Of a DNA stretch of 64,000 nt, positions 34,227 to 43,945 are shown one piece after another. The notes beneath the pieces were generated by a model that made no database searches, was not told where the DNA came from, and worked only from the letters and a program-made list of their open reading frames with translations. The stretch comes from Tenacibaculum soleae (GTDB lineage Bacteria > Bacteroidota > Bacteroidia > Flavobacteriales > Flavobacteriaceae): positions 1-64,000 of the forward strand of contig NZ_MAKX01000041.1 of the NCBI RefSeq assembly GCF_001693415.1. Reading direction: 5' to 3'. The stretch's first letter is position 1; each line of letters starts with the position of its first letter. Both the position numbers and the translations under genes were made by a program.

Positions 34227-34280
34227 TTACAAAAAAAACACTATTCCTTTTTCGAAAAAGGAATAGTGTTTTTTTTGTAA
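34227..34280 (+). terminator. Perfect palindromic terminator of the leu operon
   Basis: All 27 bases of 34227-34253 pair with 34254-34280 with no mismatch; the inner part CTATTCCTTTTTC / GAAAAAGGAATAG is flanked by eight A against eight T. The T run gives a Rho-independent terminator. The symmetry would work in both directions. Confidence 0.9.
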
Positions 34281-34475
34281 AATGTTGAAAATAAGTTGGT
34301 AATTGGTTTTAGGTTAATTGCTGTTACCATAAATTTAATTTTTAAAACTAATTGTTATATTTTTAATGTTTTTGTAAAAAAATGAGTTATTCGTGCGTTT
34401 AATTCTGCTTTTCATCTATTTTGTTAAATTATATTTATTAAAATTACTACTTTAGTGAGTATAATTTAATTTAGA

Positions 34476-37400
34476 ATGGAAAAACAAGGATTGTATTTAC
34501 CCGAATTTGAACACGAAAATTGTGGTGCAGGTTTTATCTGTAATTTGAATGGAGAAAGAACGAATAAAATTATACACGACGCATTAGAAATTTTAGTAAA
34601 GTTGGCGCATAGAGGTGGCGTTAGTTCTGATGGAAAAACTGGTGATGGAGCAGGTTTACTAATCGATATACCTCATAATTACTTTAAACGTGTTTGCGAT
34701 TTTACAATTCCCAACCAAAGAGAGTACGCAGTTGGAATGGTTTTTCTTCCTAAAAATATAAATCAATATAATTTTTGTAAAACTACTTTTGAAAAAGAGG
34801 TAGTATCTCAAGGACTTACAGTTTTAGGTTGGAGAAAAGTACCTGTAGATGCTTCTCAATTAGGGGAAATAGCCTTTAAGTTAGAGCCTAATATAGAGCA
34901 GCTTTTTATCAATAAACCTGAAAAAATAAGTGAAACTACTTTTAAAGCAAAATTATATGCAGCTCGTAAAATAGCAGAACATACTATTAGAAAATCTAAA
35001 ACTTCAGAAAGCGCATACTTCTATGTTTCAAGTTTATCTATAACAACCATAATTTATAAGGGGATTATTAAACCAGAAGATATTGGCGCTTATTATAAAG
35101 ATTTACAAGAGCAAGATTTAGTTACGCGTTTAGCCTTAGTACACCAACGTTTTTCTACCAATACAATGCCAACTTGGGAGTTAGCACAACCGTTTAGATA
35201 TTTATGTCAAAACGGAGAAATAAATACATTACGAGGTAACATAAGTAGAATGCGAGTTAGAGAAGAAATTATGAAAAGTGATGTTTTTGGCTCGCAAATA
35301 GATAAACTTTTTCCAATAATTTTACCAGGTAAATCTGATTCAGCTTCTATGGATATGGTGGTAGAATTATTAACACATACAGATCGTTCTTTACCAGAAA
35401 TTATGATGATGATGATTCCTGAAGCTTGGGAAAAACACAAAACCATGTCTAAAGAAAGGAAAGCTTTTTACGAATACAATAGTTGTATTATGGAACCTTG
35501 GGATGGCCCCGCATCAGTACCTTTTACAGATGGAGATTATATTGGCGCTTTGTTAGATAGAAACGGATTAAGACCTTCAAGGTATACAGTAACAAAGAGT
35601 GGAAACTTAATTATGTCTTCAGAAATTGGTGTGGTTGATGTAGCGCCAGAAGATGTAAAAGAGCATGGAAGATTAGAGCCAGGAAAAATGTTTTTGGTGG
35701 ATATGAATGAAGGTAGAATTATTGAAGACGAAGAAATAAAAAGTAAAATTGTTTCAGAAAGACCTTATCAAGAATGGTTAAATAAAACACGTTTACATTT
35801 AAAAGATGTACCGTATACTGGTAAAACTTGCCCAATTGAATCTGTTGATATAAAAACCCGTCAACGTTTATTTAATTACACTTTTGAAGATATTCAAGAA
35901 GTAATTACCCCAATGGCAATTGTAGGTAAAGAAGCGTTAGGGTCGATGGGAATTGATACGCCGTTAGCAGTTTTATCAGACCAACCTCAATTAATTTCAA
36001 GTTATTTTAAGCAATTATTTGCACAAGTAACCAATCCGCCTTTAGATGGTATTCGTGAAGAAATTGTAACAGATATTAGTTTAAATTTAGGAAAAGATAG
36101 AAATATTTTTAGCATTACCGAAAGACAATGTAGAAAATTAGAAATCCAAAATCCTGTAATATCTAACGATGATTTAGAAAAAATAAGAAATATCTCGGTA
36201 GAAAGTTTTAAAGCAGAAACAATTGAAATTTTATATAAAAAATCAGAAGGACTTAACGGGTTAGAAGATGCTTTAGAATCAATTGTTGTTCAGGTAGAAA
36301 AAGCTTTAACAAGAAAAACAAACATTATAATACTATCAGATAGAGGCGTAAATAAAGAATTTGCGCCGATACCAGCATTATTAGCTTGTTCGTTTGTAAA
36401 TCATCAATTAAACAGATTACGTAAGCGTTCTTTTTTCGATATTATTATTGAATCGGCAGAACCTCGTGAACCACATCATTTTGCAACTTTATTTGGTTAT
36501 GGCGCAAGTGCTATTAATCCGTATATGGTAAATGAAATTATCCGTTCTCAAGTAAAAGAAGGTTTTATAACCGGAATGGATGAACAAAAAGCGGTTGATA
36601 ATTTTAATACCGCTATCGGAAAAGGAATTTTAAAAGTGATGAATAAGATAGGGATTTCAACCTTACATTCTTATAGAGGTTCTCAAATTTTTGAAATCGT
36701 AGGTTTTAATTCTCAATTTGTAGAAAAATACTTTCCGTACACCGCTTCTCGAATAGAAGGTATTGGTTTGTATGAAATAGAAAAAGAAATAGATAAACGT
36801 TACAAACAAGCATATCCAAGTAAAGAGATAGATAAAAATTTAAGCCTAAATATTGGAGGTAACTATCGATGGAGAAGAAATGGAGAACGTCATTTATTTA
36901 ATCCAACTACGGTAGCAAAACTACAGCAAGCAGTTAGATTAAGTGATCAAGACAGTTATAACGTATATGCAAAAGCGATCAACGAGCAGTCAGAAAGCTT
37001 GATGACTATCCGTGGTTTGTTTGAGTTTAATAATTTAGATCCTATTCCTTTAGATGAGGTAGAACCTTGGACAGAAATAGTAAAACGTTTTAAAACAGGC
37101 GCTATGTCCTACGGATCTATTTCGCGTGAAGCTCATGAAAATTTAGCCATTGCGATGAACAGAATTGGTGGGAAATCTAATTCGGGTGAAGGAGGTGAAG
37201 ATAGAAAACGTTTTCAAAAAGATGTAAATGGCGATAGTAGAAACTCAGCAATTAAACAAGTTGCATCTGGGCGTTTTGGAGTAACTTCTCATTATTTATC
37301 AAGCGCAAAAGAGATTCAAATAAAAATGGCGCAAGGTGCAAAACCTGGAGAAGGAGGTCAGTTGCCTGGTGAAAAAGTATTACCTTGGATTGCATCCGCA

Positions 37401-38987
37401 AGAAACTCAACCCCTTTTGTAGGATTGATTTCTCCACCGCCCCATCATGATATTTATTCAATTGAAGATTTAGCACAATTAATTTACGATTTAAAAAATG
37501 CAAATCGTGAAGCAAGAATAAATGTAAAACTAGTTTCAGAAGTAGGTATTGGTACCATTGCAGCTGGTGTTGCAAAAGCAAAAGCCGATGTTGTTTTAAT
37601 TTCTGGTTACGATGGTGGTACAGGAGCTTCACCGCTTACCTCATTAAAACACGCAGGTTTACCTTGGGAACTTGGTTTGGCAGAAGCACAACAAACACTG
37701 GTTTTAAATAAATTAAGAAGTAGAATTGTTGTAGAGTGTGACGGGCAATTAAAAACAGGTAGAGATGTTGCAATTGCAGCATTATTAGGAGCTGAAGAAT
37801 TTGGTTTTGCAACCGCTCCATTAGTAGCTTCGGGTTGTATTATGATGCGTAAATGTCATTTAAATACGTGTCCGGTAGGTATTGCTACGCAAGATAAAGA
37901 ATTACGTAAAAACTTTAAAGGAACGCCAGAGCATGTAATTAATTTCTTTTATTATATAGCAGAAGAGTTGCGACAAATCATGGCACAACTAGGTTTTAGA
38001 ACTTTGGCTGAAATGGTTGGGCAAACAGATAAAATAAATGCCAACAAAGCAATTAAGCATTATAAAGCCAAAGGATTGGATTTATCGAGTATTTTACATA
38101 GACCAGAGGCTTATAAAAGCATGTCGCTTAAAAATACTGAAAATCAGGAGCATAATTTAGAAAACGTGTTAGATTTTACGATACTTAAAGATTCTCACAG
38201 AGCTTTATATCGAAAAGAAAAAATGAATCTTACCTATTCAATAAAAAATACAAACCGTACAGTTGGAGCGATAGTGAGTCATGAAGTTTCAAAAATTTAC
38301 GGACATTTAGGTTTACCAGAAGATACATTGAACCTTAATTTTACGGGTTCTGCAGGACAAAGTTTTGGAGCTTTTGGAGCACACGGATTAACTTTTACTG
38401 TGGATGGTAACACGAATGATTATTTAGGAAAAGGTTTATCTGGAGCTAAATTAATCGTAAAAAAACCTGATAAAGCTGACTTTATAGCTGAAAATAATAT
38501 CATTGTAGGTAATGTTTGTTTATTTGGTGCTGTTGAAGGACAAGCTTATATAAACGGAATTGCAGGTGAGCGTTTTGCTGTTCGTAATTCTGGAGCAACA
38601 GCAGTTGTTGAAGGTGTTGGAGATCATTGTTGTGAATACATGACAGGTGGTAGAGTTGTTGTTTTAGGTAAAACAGGAAGAAATTTTGCCGCAGGTATGA
38701 GTGGAGGAATAGCTTATGTTTTTGATGCGCAAAATAAATTTACAAATGGATTATGTAATACAGAAACAATAGATTTTGAAGCGGTTTTAAATGAGGATGC
38801 AGAAGAATTAAAAGCGATTATTAAAAAACATGTTTTATATACAGGTAGTAAAAAAGGAGCTGCTTTATTAGCTGATTGGGATGCATGTTTAAAAAACTTT
38901 GTAAAAGTAATGCCAATAGAATACAAGCGTGCTTTAGAGCGTATAGAAACAGCAAAACCAATGTTTGAAGAATTAACAATAGCATAA
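34476..38987 (+). CDS. gltB: Glutamate synthase, large subunit
   Basis: A 1503-residue NADPH-type GOGAT alpha subunit that turns glutamine plus 2-oxoglutarate into two glutamates. The amidotransferase nucleophile is C16 (HENCGAGF), so a 15-residue propeptide must be cleaved. The central and FMN-binding synthase domains follow ([27 protein letters not shown] [13 protein letters not shown]), then the 3Fe-4S ligands in [16 protein letters not shown] and the C-terminal beta-helix ([24 protein letters not shown]). A weak -7 box (TACTTTAG at 34448-34455) lies 20 bases upstream. gltD follows four bases after. Confidence 0.96.
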   Translation: MEKQGLYLPEFEHENCGAGFICNLNGERTNKIIHDALEILVKLAHRGGVSSDGKTGDGAGLLIDIPHNYFKRVCDFTIPNQREYAVGMVFLPKNINQYNFCKTTFEKEVVSQGLTVLGWRKVPVDASQLGEIAFKLEPNIEQLFINKPEKISETTFKAKLYAARKIAEHTIRKSKTSESAYFYVSSLSITTIIYKGIIKPEDIGAYYKDLQEQDLVTRLALVHQRFSTNTMPTWELAQPFRYLCQNGEINTLRGNISRMRVREEIMKSDVFGSQIDKLFPIILPGKSDSASMDMVVELLTHTDRSLPEIMMMMIPEAWEKHKTMSKERKAFYEYNSCIMEPWDGPASVPFTDGDYIGALLDRNGLRPSRYTVTKSGNLIMSSEIGVVDVAPEDVKEHGRLEPGKMFLVDMNEGRIIEDEEIKSKIVSERPYQEWLNKTRLHLKDVPYTGKTCPIESVDIKTRQRLFNYTFEDIQEVITPMAIVGKEALGSMGIDTPLAVLSDQPQLISSYFKQLFAQVTNPPLDGIREEIVTDISLNLGKDRNIFSITERQCRKLEIQNPVISNDDLEKIRNISVESFKAETIEILYKKSEGLNGLEDALESIVVQVEKALTRKTNIIILSDRGVNKEFAPIPALLACSFVNHQLNRLRKRSFFDIIIESAEPREPHHFATLFGYGASAINPYMVNEIIRSQVKEGFITGMDEQKAVDNFNTAIGKGILKVMNKIGISTLHSYRGSQIFEIVGFNSQFVEKYFPYTASRIEGIGLYEIEKEIDKRYKQAYPSKEIDKNLSLNIGGNYRWRRNGERHLFNPTTVAKLQQAVRLSDQDSYNVYAKAINEQSESLMTIRGLFEFNNLDPIPLDEVEPWTEIVKRFKTGAMSYGSISREAHENLAIAMNRIGGKSNSGEGGEDRKRFQKDVNGDSRNSAIKQVASGRFGVTSHYLSSAKEIQIKMAQGAKPGEGGQLPGEKVLPWIASARNSTPFVGLISPPPHHDIYSIEDLAQLIYDLKNANREARINVKLVSEVGIGTIAAGVAKAKADVVLISGYDGGTGASPLTSLKHAGLPWELGLAEAQQTLVLNKLRSRIVVECDGQLKTGRDVAIAALLGAEEFGFATAPLVASGCIMMRKCHLNTCPVGIATQDKELRKNFKGTPEHVINFFYYIAEELRQIMAQLGFRTLAEMVGQTDKINANKAIKHYKAKGLDLSSILHRPEAYKSMSLKNTENQEHNLENVLDFTILKDSHRALYRKEKMNLTYSIKNTNRTVGAIVSHEVSKIYGHLGLPEDTLNLNFTGSAGQSFGAFGAHGLTFTVDGNTNDYLGKGLSGAKLIVKKPDKADFIAENNIIVGNVCLFGAVEGQAYINGIAGERFAVRNSGATAVVEGVGDHCCEYMTGGRVVVLGKTGRNFAAGMSGGIAYVFDAQNKFTNGLCNTETIDFEAVLNEDAEELKAIIKKHVLYTGSKKGAALLADWDACLKNFVKVMPIEYKRALERIETAKPMFEELTIA

Positions 38988-38991
38988 TGTC

Positions 38992-40455
38992 ATGGGAAAA
39001 GTAACAGGATTTAAAGAGATTGAAAGACAAGATGAAACGTACATAGCTGTAAAAGATCGTGTAAAAAATTATAAAGAGTTTACCGTTGCCCTTTCTAAAA
39101 AAGATTTAGAAAAACAAGGGTCACGTTGTATGGATTGTGGTATTCCTTTTTGTCATAGTGGTTGCCCGTTAGGAAATTTAATTCCAGATTTTAACCACAT
39201 GATACATCAAGGTGAATGGCAAAAAGCGTCATGGTTATTACATTCTACCAATAATTTTCCAGAGTTTACAGGACGTTTATGTCCAGCTCCATGCGAAAAA
39301 GCATGCGTATTGGGTATTATTGAAGATCCAATTTCTATTGAAAATATTGAGAAAAATATAGTAGAACGTGCCTTTAAAGAAGGATGGATAAAACCACAAC
39401 CGCCAAAAAGTAGAACCCAAAAAACAGTTGCAGTTATAGGTTCTGGGCCGGCAGGTTTAGCAACAGCGCAACAATTAAATAGAGCCGGCCATACGGTTAC
39501 TGTTTTTGAAAGAGATGATGAGGTAGGTGGTTTGTTACGTTACGGAATTCCTAATTTTAAATTAGAAAAAGGAATTATAGATCGTCGTGTAGCAATTTTA
39601 AAAGCTGAAGGAATTTTATTTAAAACCAATGTAAATGTTGGTGTTAATTATAATGTAGAAGATTTAAAAGATTTTGATGCATTGGTTTTATGTGGTGGTG
39701 CTACCGATAGACGTAGTTTACCAACAACAGGTATCGAGACAAATGGTGTTGTACAAGCCATGGATTTTTTAACCCAACAAACAAAAGTAGTTTTAGGAAA
39801 AGATGTTGAAAACCAAGTTTTAGCTACTGATAAAAATGTAATTGTTATTGGTGGTGGAGATACAGGTTCGGATTGTATTGGGACTTCTAATCGTCAGGGG
39901 GCAAAATCGGTAATAAATTTTGAGATTATGCCAAAACCCCCAGGACATCGTTCACCAACTACACCATGGCCTTATTGGCCTTTGCAATTAAAAACATCTT
40001 CTTCTCATCAAGAAGGTGTAGAGCGTAATTGGTTAATAAATACGAAAGAGTTTGTTAAAGATGAAAAAGGAAATTTAACCGCTTTAAAAACAGTAAATGT
40101 AAAGTGGGAAATGGTTCCAGGGAAACGACCTAAACTTATAGAAATTGAAGGGACAGAAAAAACATGGCCTTGTGATTTAGCTTTATTAGCTTTAGGTTTT
40201 ACAGGGCCTGAAAGCACGTTGGCAGATAAATTAGGTATTGAAAAAGATGTTCGCTCTAATTATAAAGCTGCATATGGAAAATATCAAACGAGTGTTTCAA
40301 ATATATTTACAGCGGGTGATATGCGTCGCGGACAATCTTTAATTGTTTGGGCTATTTCAGAGGGTAGAGAAGCGGCAAGACAAGTTGATATTTACTTAAC
40401 GGGAAAATCAGAATTACCTTCTAAAAATATTACAGGTGATTTGGTAAAATTATAA
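38992..40455 (+). CDS. gltD: Glutamate synthase, small subunit
   Basis: The 487-residue NADPH-oxidising beta subunit that feeds electrons to GltB. The N-terminal Fe-S domain has clustered cysteines (RCMDCGIPFCHSGCPLGN; GRLCPAPCEKACVLG). FAD binding: VAVIGSGPAGLATAQQL near residue 144. NADPH binding: VIVIGGGDTGSDCIGTS near residue 282. The end motif AGDMRRGQSLIVWAISEGREAA is family typical. It starts four bases after gltB. Confidence 0.96.
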   Translation: MGKVTGFKEIERQDETYIAVKDRVKNYKEFTVALSKKDLEKQGSRCMDCGIPFCHSGCPLGNLIPDFNHMIHQGEWQKASWLLHSTNNFPEFTGRLCPAPCEKACVLGIIEDPISIENIEKNIVERAFKEGWIKPQPPKSRTQKTVAVIGSGPAGLATAQQLNRAGHTVTVFERDDEVGGLLRYGIPNFKLEKGIIDRRVAILKAEGILFKTNVNVGVNYNVEDLKDFDALVLCGGATDRRSLPTTGIETNGVVQAMDFLTQQTKVVLGKDVENQVLATDKNVIVIGGGDTGSDCIGTSNRQGAKSVINFEIMPKPPGHRSPTTPWPYWPLQLKTSSSHQEGVERNWLINTKEFVKDEKGNLTALKTVNVKWEMVPGKRPKLIEIEGTEKTWPCDLALLALGFTGPESTLADKLGIEKDVRSNYKAAYGKYQTSVSNIFTAGDMRRGQSLIVWAISEGREAARQVDIYLTGKSELPSKNITGDLVKL

Positions 40456-40480
40456 TTGAAAAAGAGAAGTTTCCCCTAAG

Positions 40481-40513
40481 AAAAAGTGTTGTTTTAAGTA
40501 ACAGCACTTTTTT
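40481..40513. terminator. Bidirectional terminator between gltD and the SRAP-like gene
   Basis: AAAAAGTGTTGTT and AACAGCACTTTTTT form a stem of at least 10 bp with one G-T pair and a six-base loop. It ends gltD on the plus strand, and its A-rich left arm could serve the convergent minus-strand gene. Confidence 0.8.
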
Positions 40514-40514
40514 A

Positions 40515-41141
40515 TCAAGTTATCTTTTGAATATTGTATGTTGTAATGTATGGTTTGTTTATTATATAATTAATGTCATTATATTTCAGTGATTTATTAA
40601 GCCAAACGTTTTTTAAAATTTGAGGGATTTGTAAAGGCATTACATTATATAAATTGTTTTGAGTATTTAATTTTTTTGTTGCCTTTGTGTTAATTACGGT
40701 ACAGGTGGTAAATCCATCGTATGTAGTATTATACACTCCTGCTAAATAAAAAGGTTTTTGATCTTTTTTTTCAACCAAATAATTTTCAATTTCACCATTT
40801 ATAAGTTTATGAGTATAAAACCCTGTAACAATAAGTAGACACCTTCTTGTTTGTAAAGATCCTTTAAATAAGATATTCTCTTTTATTTCTTTTTTATTAG
40901 TGTGTAGAGAATGTTTTATATGTTGAAATTTTTTCCAATCTTCGTTATAGTTTTGAGGTAATATACCCCAAATACCATGTGTTATTTTATTTGGAGAATC
41001 CATAGTAATTAAACAAATAGTTTGTTCTTTTAAACCGTTTATCTTACGTTTTGACTTGTAAAGGTGTGGGTACTTAAATTTTAATTTTGTAAAGTCTTTA
41101 ATTTGCTCTTTTGTTGCTATGTTTGATAATTTATAATTCAT
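40515..41141 (-). CDS. Degenerate SRAP (YedK/HMCES-like) protein lacking catalytic residues
   Basis: A 208-residue protein that follows the SRAP layout: GIWGILPQNY at 57-65, RRCLLIVTGFYTHK at 99-112, PFYLAGVYN at 130-138, TCTVINTKAT at 146-155 and YNVMPLQIP at 165-173. Active SRAP proteins crosslink abasic sites through Cys2, helped by Asn, Glu and His residues. Here position 2 is Asn, the GFYEW glutamate is T110, the HxRMP histidine is Y165, and the NARxE stretch reads HSLHTNKKE. The frame is intact, so it is a kept protein that cannot make the usual crosslink, perhaps a DNA-binding relic or a new activity. Confidence 0.75.
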   Translation of the reverse strand: MNYKLSNIATKEQIKDFTKLKFKYPHLYKSKRKINGLKEQTICLITMDSPNKITHGIWGILPQNYNEDWKKFQHIKHSLHTNKKEIKENILFKGSLQTRRCLLIVTGFYTHKLINGEIENYLVEKKDQKPFYLAGVYNTTYDGFTTCTVINTKATKKLNTQNNLYNVMPLQIPQILKNVWLNKSLKYNDINYIINKPYITTYNIQKIT

Positions 41142-41289
41142 TATTGTATTTTAAATATAACCAAAAGTATTGTAATTTACTCCTCTCAGTAACTAAGATA
41201 GGTTTACTATCTACTTAGTTTTATGTTAAACTTACTAAACAAAATTAGATATAATCACAAAGTTTTTTTAATTCAAAAGAAATACTTTT

Positions 41290-41341
41290 TAACCCATTTC
41301 AATTAATTTTAAATGAGTTAAAAATTAATTGAAATGAGTAA
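41290..41341 (+). promoter_or_regulatory. Three 21-bp-phased repeats ahead of the DUF1328 promoter
   Basis: AAATGAGTTA at 41311 and AAATGAGTAA at 41332 are direct repeats 21 bases apart; TAACCCATTT at 41290-41299 is an inverted copy with one mismatch in the same 21-base phase. The second direct copy begins 31 bases before the -7 box. The identical arrangement occurs before dps. A 16-bp inverted repeat (41295-41310 with 41321-41336) overlaps the array. Confidence 0.6.
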
Positions 41342-41362
41342 ACCGATGTTTAACCCTCTGAG

Positions 41363-41370
41363 TAATTTTG
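41363..41370 (+). promoter_or_regulatory. -7 promoter box of the DUF1328 gene
   Basis: TAATTTTG fits TAnnTTTG exactly, 48 bases before the ATG. No -33 TTTG is present, as expected of an activator-dependent promoter. It shares the following bases TAGTG with the dps promoter. Confidence 0.6.
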
Positions 41371-41418
41371 TAGTGCACAATAGTTGTGTGTATTATTAAC
41401 TTAAAAAAACGAAAAAAT

Positions 41419-41580
41419 ATGTTACGTTGGACGATCACATTTATTATTATAGCTTTAATAGCAGGTTTTTTAGGATTTAGTGGAATTGCAGGAGCAGCAA
41501 CAGGTTTTGCTAAAATTGCTTTTTTCTTATTTATTATTCTTTTTATTATTTCTCTTTTAACAGGAAAAAAAAGATTGTAA
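41419..41580 (+). CDS. DUF1328-family small membrane protein
   Basis: A 53-residue protein with two membrane helices: [20 protein letters not shown] and [17 protein letters not shown], joined by the family motif [13 protein letters not shown] start it at MLRW, which is the invariant N terminus of the family; an upstream in-frame ATG at 41386 adds a basic run that other members lack. In enterobacteria relatives (YtjA) are linked to envelope or general stress. Here it opens a cluster with dps and mscS and shares its promoter layout with dps. Confidence 0.88.
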   Translation: MLRWTITFIIIALIAGFLGFSGIAGAATGFAKIAFFLFIILFIISLLTGKKRL

Positions 41581-41752
41581 GTGACAATTTTGTTACTCAA
41601 ATAAGTAATAGATTTAAGATAGAAAGTTTAAAATTATTAGTTTTTATTAATTTTAAAGTGAGTTAATAATTGTTATGGTTTTAAAAAGTATAAGAAATAT
41701 AATAAGCGAGTGTAAATAAAAAAGCACTCATAATTTTAAAAATATATTTAAA

Positions 41753-42301
41753 ATGAAAAATTTATTCATAGGTTTATTGTTAGTAGGAGTTATTACTACA
41801 GTAAACTCACAAACAGAAGTTGTTAAGACAACAAAAGTAGAAAAATCTCAAAAAGTAGATAAAAACGGTGTTAAATACAATACTAAGGTAAAGGTTGTTA
41901 CTGAAAAATCTCAAAAAGTAAAATTTAATCCAAATCAGAAAAATAAACTAAACCAAAAAATAGTAGATAGCCCTATTACGGTAACCAAAAATATAATGGT
42001 TGACAATGATAAAGATCCCTTTTACGATACTAAAACAAAAGTTACGTACTTTAAGTATAAACAAGTAAAATATGATTTTTTAATCAATCAAAATGATTTA
42101 TTAATTACATATAAATTAAAAGATAAAGATATAACATCAGCAAAAGCATTAAAATCAATAAATAATAATTTTTATGTTGTGGCTGGAAATGATTTTAATG
42201 GGGTAGGGTATTTTAATAGTCAAGGTGATTTTATAGTAGAGTATAAAGATAAAAAATCTGATAAGCTAGAATATGCAACTTTTGAAACTTTTAAAATGTA
42301 A
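41753..42301 (+). CDS. Secreted hypothetical protein
   Basis: A 182-residue protein with a signal peptide (LFIGLLLVGVITTVNSQ, cleavage near residue 20). The first part of the mature chain is lysine-rich and repeats the sequence EKSQKV twice (about residues 32 and 59). The rest (DPFYDTKTKVTYFKYKQVKYDFL onward) looks beta-stranded. I know no family. A single GTGAGTTA element upstream (41658) resembles the repeats near the DUF1328 and dps promoters, but no clear promoter box follows. A good terminator lies after it. Confidence 0.65.
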   Translation: MKNLFIGLLLVGVITTVNSQTEVVKTTKVEKSQKVDKNGVKYNTKVKVVTEKSQKVKFNPNQKNKLNQKIVDSPITVTKNIMVDNDKDPFYDTKTKVTYFKYKQVKYDFLINQNDLLITYKLKDKDITSAKALKSINNNFYVVAGNDFNGVGYFNSQGDFIVEYKDKKSDKLEYATFETFKM

Positions 42302-42351
42302 AAATAAAAAAGAGGGTCTCCCGTATAACTTTTTAATACGATTTTATTTAT

Positions 42352-42380
42352 AAGGATGAGTTTAACTCATCCTTTTTTTT
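42352..42380 (+). terminator. Rho-independent terminator upstream of dps
   Basis: AAGGATGAGT pairs with ACTCATCCTT across a three-base loop and is followed by a T run. Confidence 0.85.
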
Positions 42381-42401
42381 ATTTAATATTTACGTTAAAT
42401 G

Positions 42402-42432
42402 AAATGAGTTAGTATATATATTAAATGAGCAA
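42402..42432 (+). promoter_or_regulatory. Two 21-bp-phased repeats ahead of the dps promoter
   Basis: AAATGAGTTA at 42402 and AAATGAGCAA at 42423 lie 21 bases apart, and the second begins 31 bases before the -7 box. Both distances are the same as at the DUF1328 promoter 1.1 kb upstream, while the sequence in between differs. This is the pattern of a regulator binding two turns apart. Confidence 0.6.
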
Positions 42433-42453
42433 ATAAAGAATGGGGTTACTTTT

Positions 42454-42461
42454 TACTTTTG
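42454..42461 (+). promoter_or_regulatory. -7 promoter box of dps
   Basis: TACTTTTG fits TAnnTTTG exactly, 38 bases before the ATG. No -33 TTTG is visible; the repeats at 42402-42432 take the place of one. Confidence 0.6.
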
Positions 42462-42499
42462 TAGTGTAAATGAATTATTAATTTAAAAAATAAAACAAT

Positions 42500-43003
42500 A
42501 TGAGTTATTTAAATATGCAGAATGAGAGTGTTTTACCAGTAGCAAAAGAATTAAATCAATTATTAGCTGATTACCATGTTTACTACCAAAAATTAAGAAA
42601 TTTTCATTGGAATATAGTTGGTAAAAACTTCTTTGAACTTCATAATAAATTTGAAGAAATGTATGTTGATGCAAGAGGAAAAATAGATGAGGTTGCAGAG
42701 CGTATCTTAACATTACAATACCATCCTATAAGTAGGTATAGTAGATATTTAAAAATATCATCAATATCAGAAGAAAGCCCTTTTCAAACAGATACAGATA
42801 TGGTATATATATTGTTAGATGATCATAAAATCTTATTAGAACAAATGTCAAAAGTAATTAAAAGAGCAGAAGAAGCAGAAGATGAGGGGACAATTGATTT
42901 AATGGGTAATTATATTGCTTCTTTAGAAAAAACGAGTTGGATGTTGAATGCATGGACAAAGAGCACAGTTGAACAATTAAAAGAGGATATTGTTTTGTCT
43001 TAA
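42500..43003 (+). CDS. dps: Dps-family DNA-protecting ferritin-like protein
   Basis: A 167-residue four-helix-bundle protein that stores iron and protects DNA in starvation or oxidative stress. The ferroxidase residues H36, H48, D63 and E67 have exactly the spacing of the Listeria Dps site (NFHWNIVGKNFFELHNKFEEMY, then DEVAER). The N-terminal tail is short and has no lysine cluster, so DNA binding may be weak or absent. It forms a group with DUF1328 and MscS genes and shares a promoter layout with the former. Confidence 0.93.
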   Translation: MSYLNMQNESVLPVAKELNQLLADYHVYYQKLRNFHWNIVGKNFFELHNKFEEMYVDARGKIDEVAERILTLQYHPISRYSRYLKISSISEESPFQTDTDMVYILLDDHKILLEQMSKVIKRAEEAEDEGTIDLMGNYIASLEKTSWMLNAWTKSTVEQLKEDIVLS

Positions 43004-43039
43004 AATGATGAGTAATTAATAAAAAAATTAATGTAAAAT

Positions 43040-43909
43040 ATGATAAAATTAAAAAATACTATTCAATTATACTGGAATGAGTTTATTGAACAAATTCCAA
43101 ATATATTTATAGGAATACTTATAATCACAATAGGTTTTTTAATAGCAAATTATATCGCTAAAATTTTTAGGACTACCGTATCTGTTAAAACAAAAGACCC
43201 TTTAATGACAAACTTTTTAACTAAAACAGTTAAAGTCGGTTTAATAATTGTAACCATAATGTTAGCTTTAAAGGTAGCAGGTTTAGGTGGTGTTGCAACC
43301 GGTTTGTTAACAGCTGCAAGTGCAAGTGCTGTAATAATTGGTTTTGCATTTAAAGATATTGGTGAGAATTTTATATCGGGAGTAATTTTATCATTTAATA
43401 GACCTTTTGATGTGAATGATACCGTTAAGATTGGTGACATTTTTGGAAAAGTTAAAATGATGGAGTTTAGGTTTACAAAACTAAAAACGTTTGATGGTAG
43501 AGATGTTTATATTCCTAACAGTGATATTATAAAAAAAGCAGTTTATAACTATACGGAAGACGGTTTTTATCGGTTAGATTTTACTGTTGGTATAGATTAT
43601 GAAGATGATGTAGATTTAGCCAAAAAAGTTATTATAAACACAGTTGTAAATACTATAGGAGTTATAGATACAGAAAAACACCAATGTTTTGTAACTGTAG
43701 ATAGTTTAGGTGTTAGTACTGTAAATCTAAAAGTTATTTTTTGGACAAAGACAAAAGAATATAAAAGAGCTGCTTTAGAAGTTAAAAGTGATGTTATTAA
43801 AAATGTAAAAACGGTAATTACTAAAAATGGTTTAAATATGCCAGCCGATATTACAGAAATAAAATTATATGGCTCTCAAGACAGCATACCAATAACAGTA
43901 ACTAAATAA
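43040..43909 (+). CDS. mscS: Small-conductance mechanosensitive channel
   Basis: A 289-residue MscS channel that releases solutes on hypo-osmotic shock. Three membrane helices lie at about 15-35, 60-80 and 85-105; the pore helix GVATGLLTAASASAVIIGFAF is rich in Gly and Ala as in E. coli MscS, followed by KDIGENFISGVIL. The beta domain (FDVNDTVKIGDIFGKVKMMEFRFTKLKTFDGRDVYIPNS) and C-terminal alpha/beta domain complete the fold. It lies 36 bases after dps and is probably in the same transcript. Confidence 0.93.
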   Translation: MIKLKNTIQLYWNEFIEQIPNIFIGILIITIGFLIANYIAKIFRTTVSVKTKDPLMTNFLTKTVKVGLIIVTIMLALKVAGLGGVATGLLTAASASAVIIGFAFKDIGENFISGVILSFNRPFDVNDTVKIGDIFGKVKMMEFRFTKLKTFDGRDVYIPNSDIIKKAVYNYTEDGFYRLDFTVGIDYEDDVDLAKKVIINTVVNTIGVIDTEKHQCFVTVDSLGVSTVNLKVIFWTKTKEYKRAALEVKSDVIKNVKTVITKNGLNMPADITEIKLYGSQDSIPITVTK

Positions 43910-43912
43910 AAC

Positions 43913-43944
43913 AAAAAAGAGCAACTAATTAGTTGCTCTTTTTT
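43913..43944. terminator. Bidirectional terminator between mscS and aroB
   Basis: A perfect 16-bp palindrome (AAAAAAGAGCAACTAA and its complement) with A run and T run on the two sides serves both convergent genes. It ends one base before the aroB stop. Confidence 0.9.
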
Positions 43945-43945
43945 A

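Noticed and set aside
37252..37632. Long open frame on the minus strand inside gltB
   Set aside because: It is antisense to a strongly conserved part of gltB, is rich in Leu, His and Gln as typical of shadow frames, and has no start signal or family.
41325..41600. Minus-strand frame opposite the DUF1328 gene
   Set aside because: It is antisense to a clear DUF1328 protein and crosses its promoter and regulatory repeats.
42483..42713. Minus-strand frame opposite dps
   Set aside because: It overlaps conserved dps ferroxidase codons and has shadow-frame composition.
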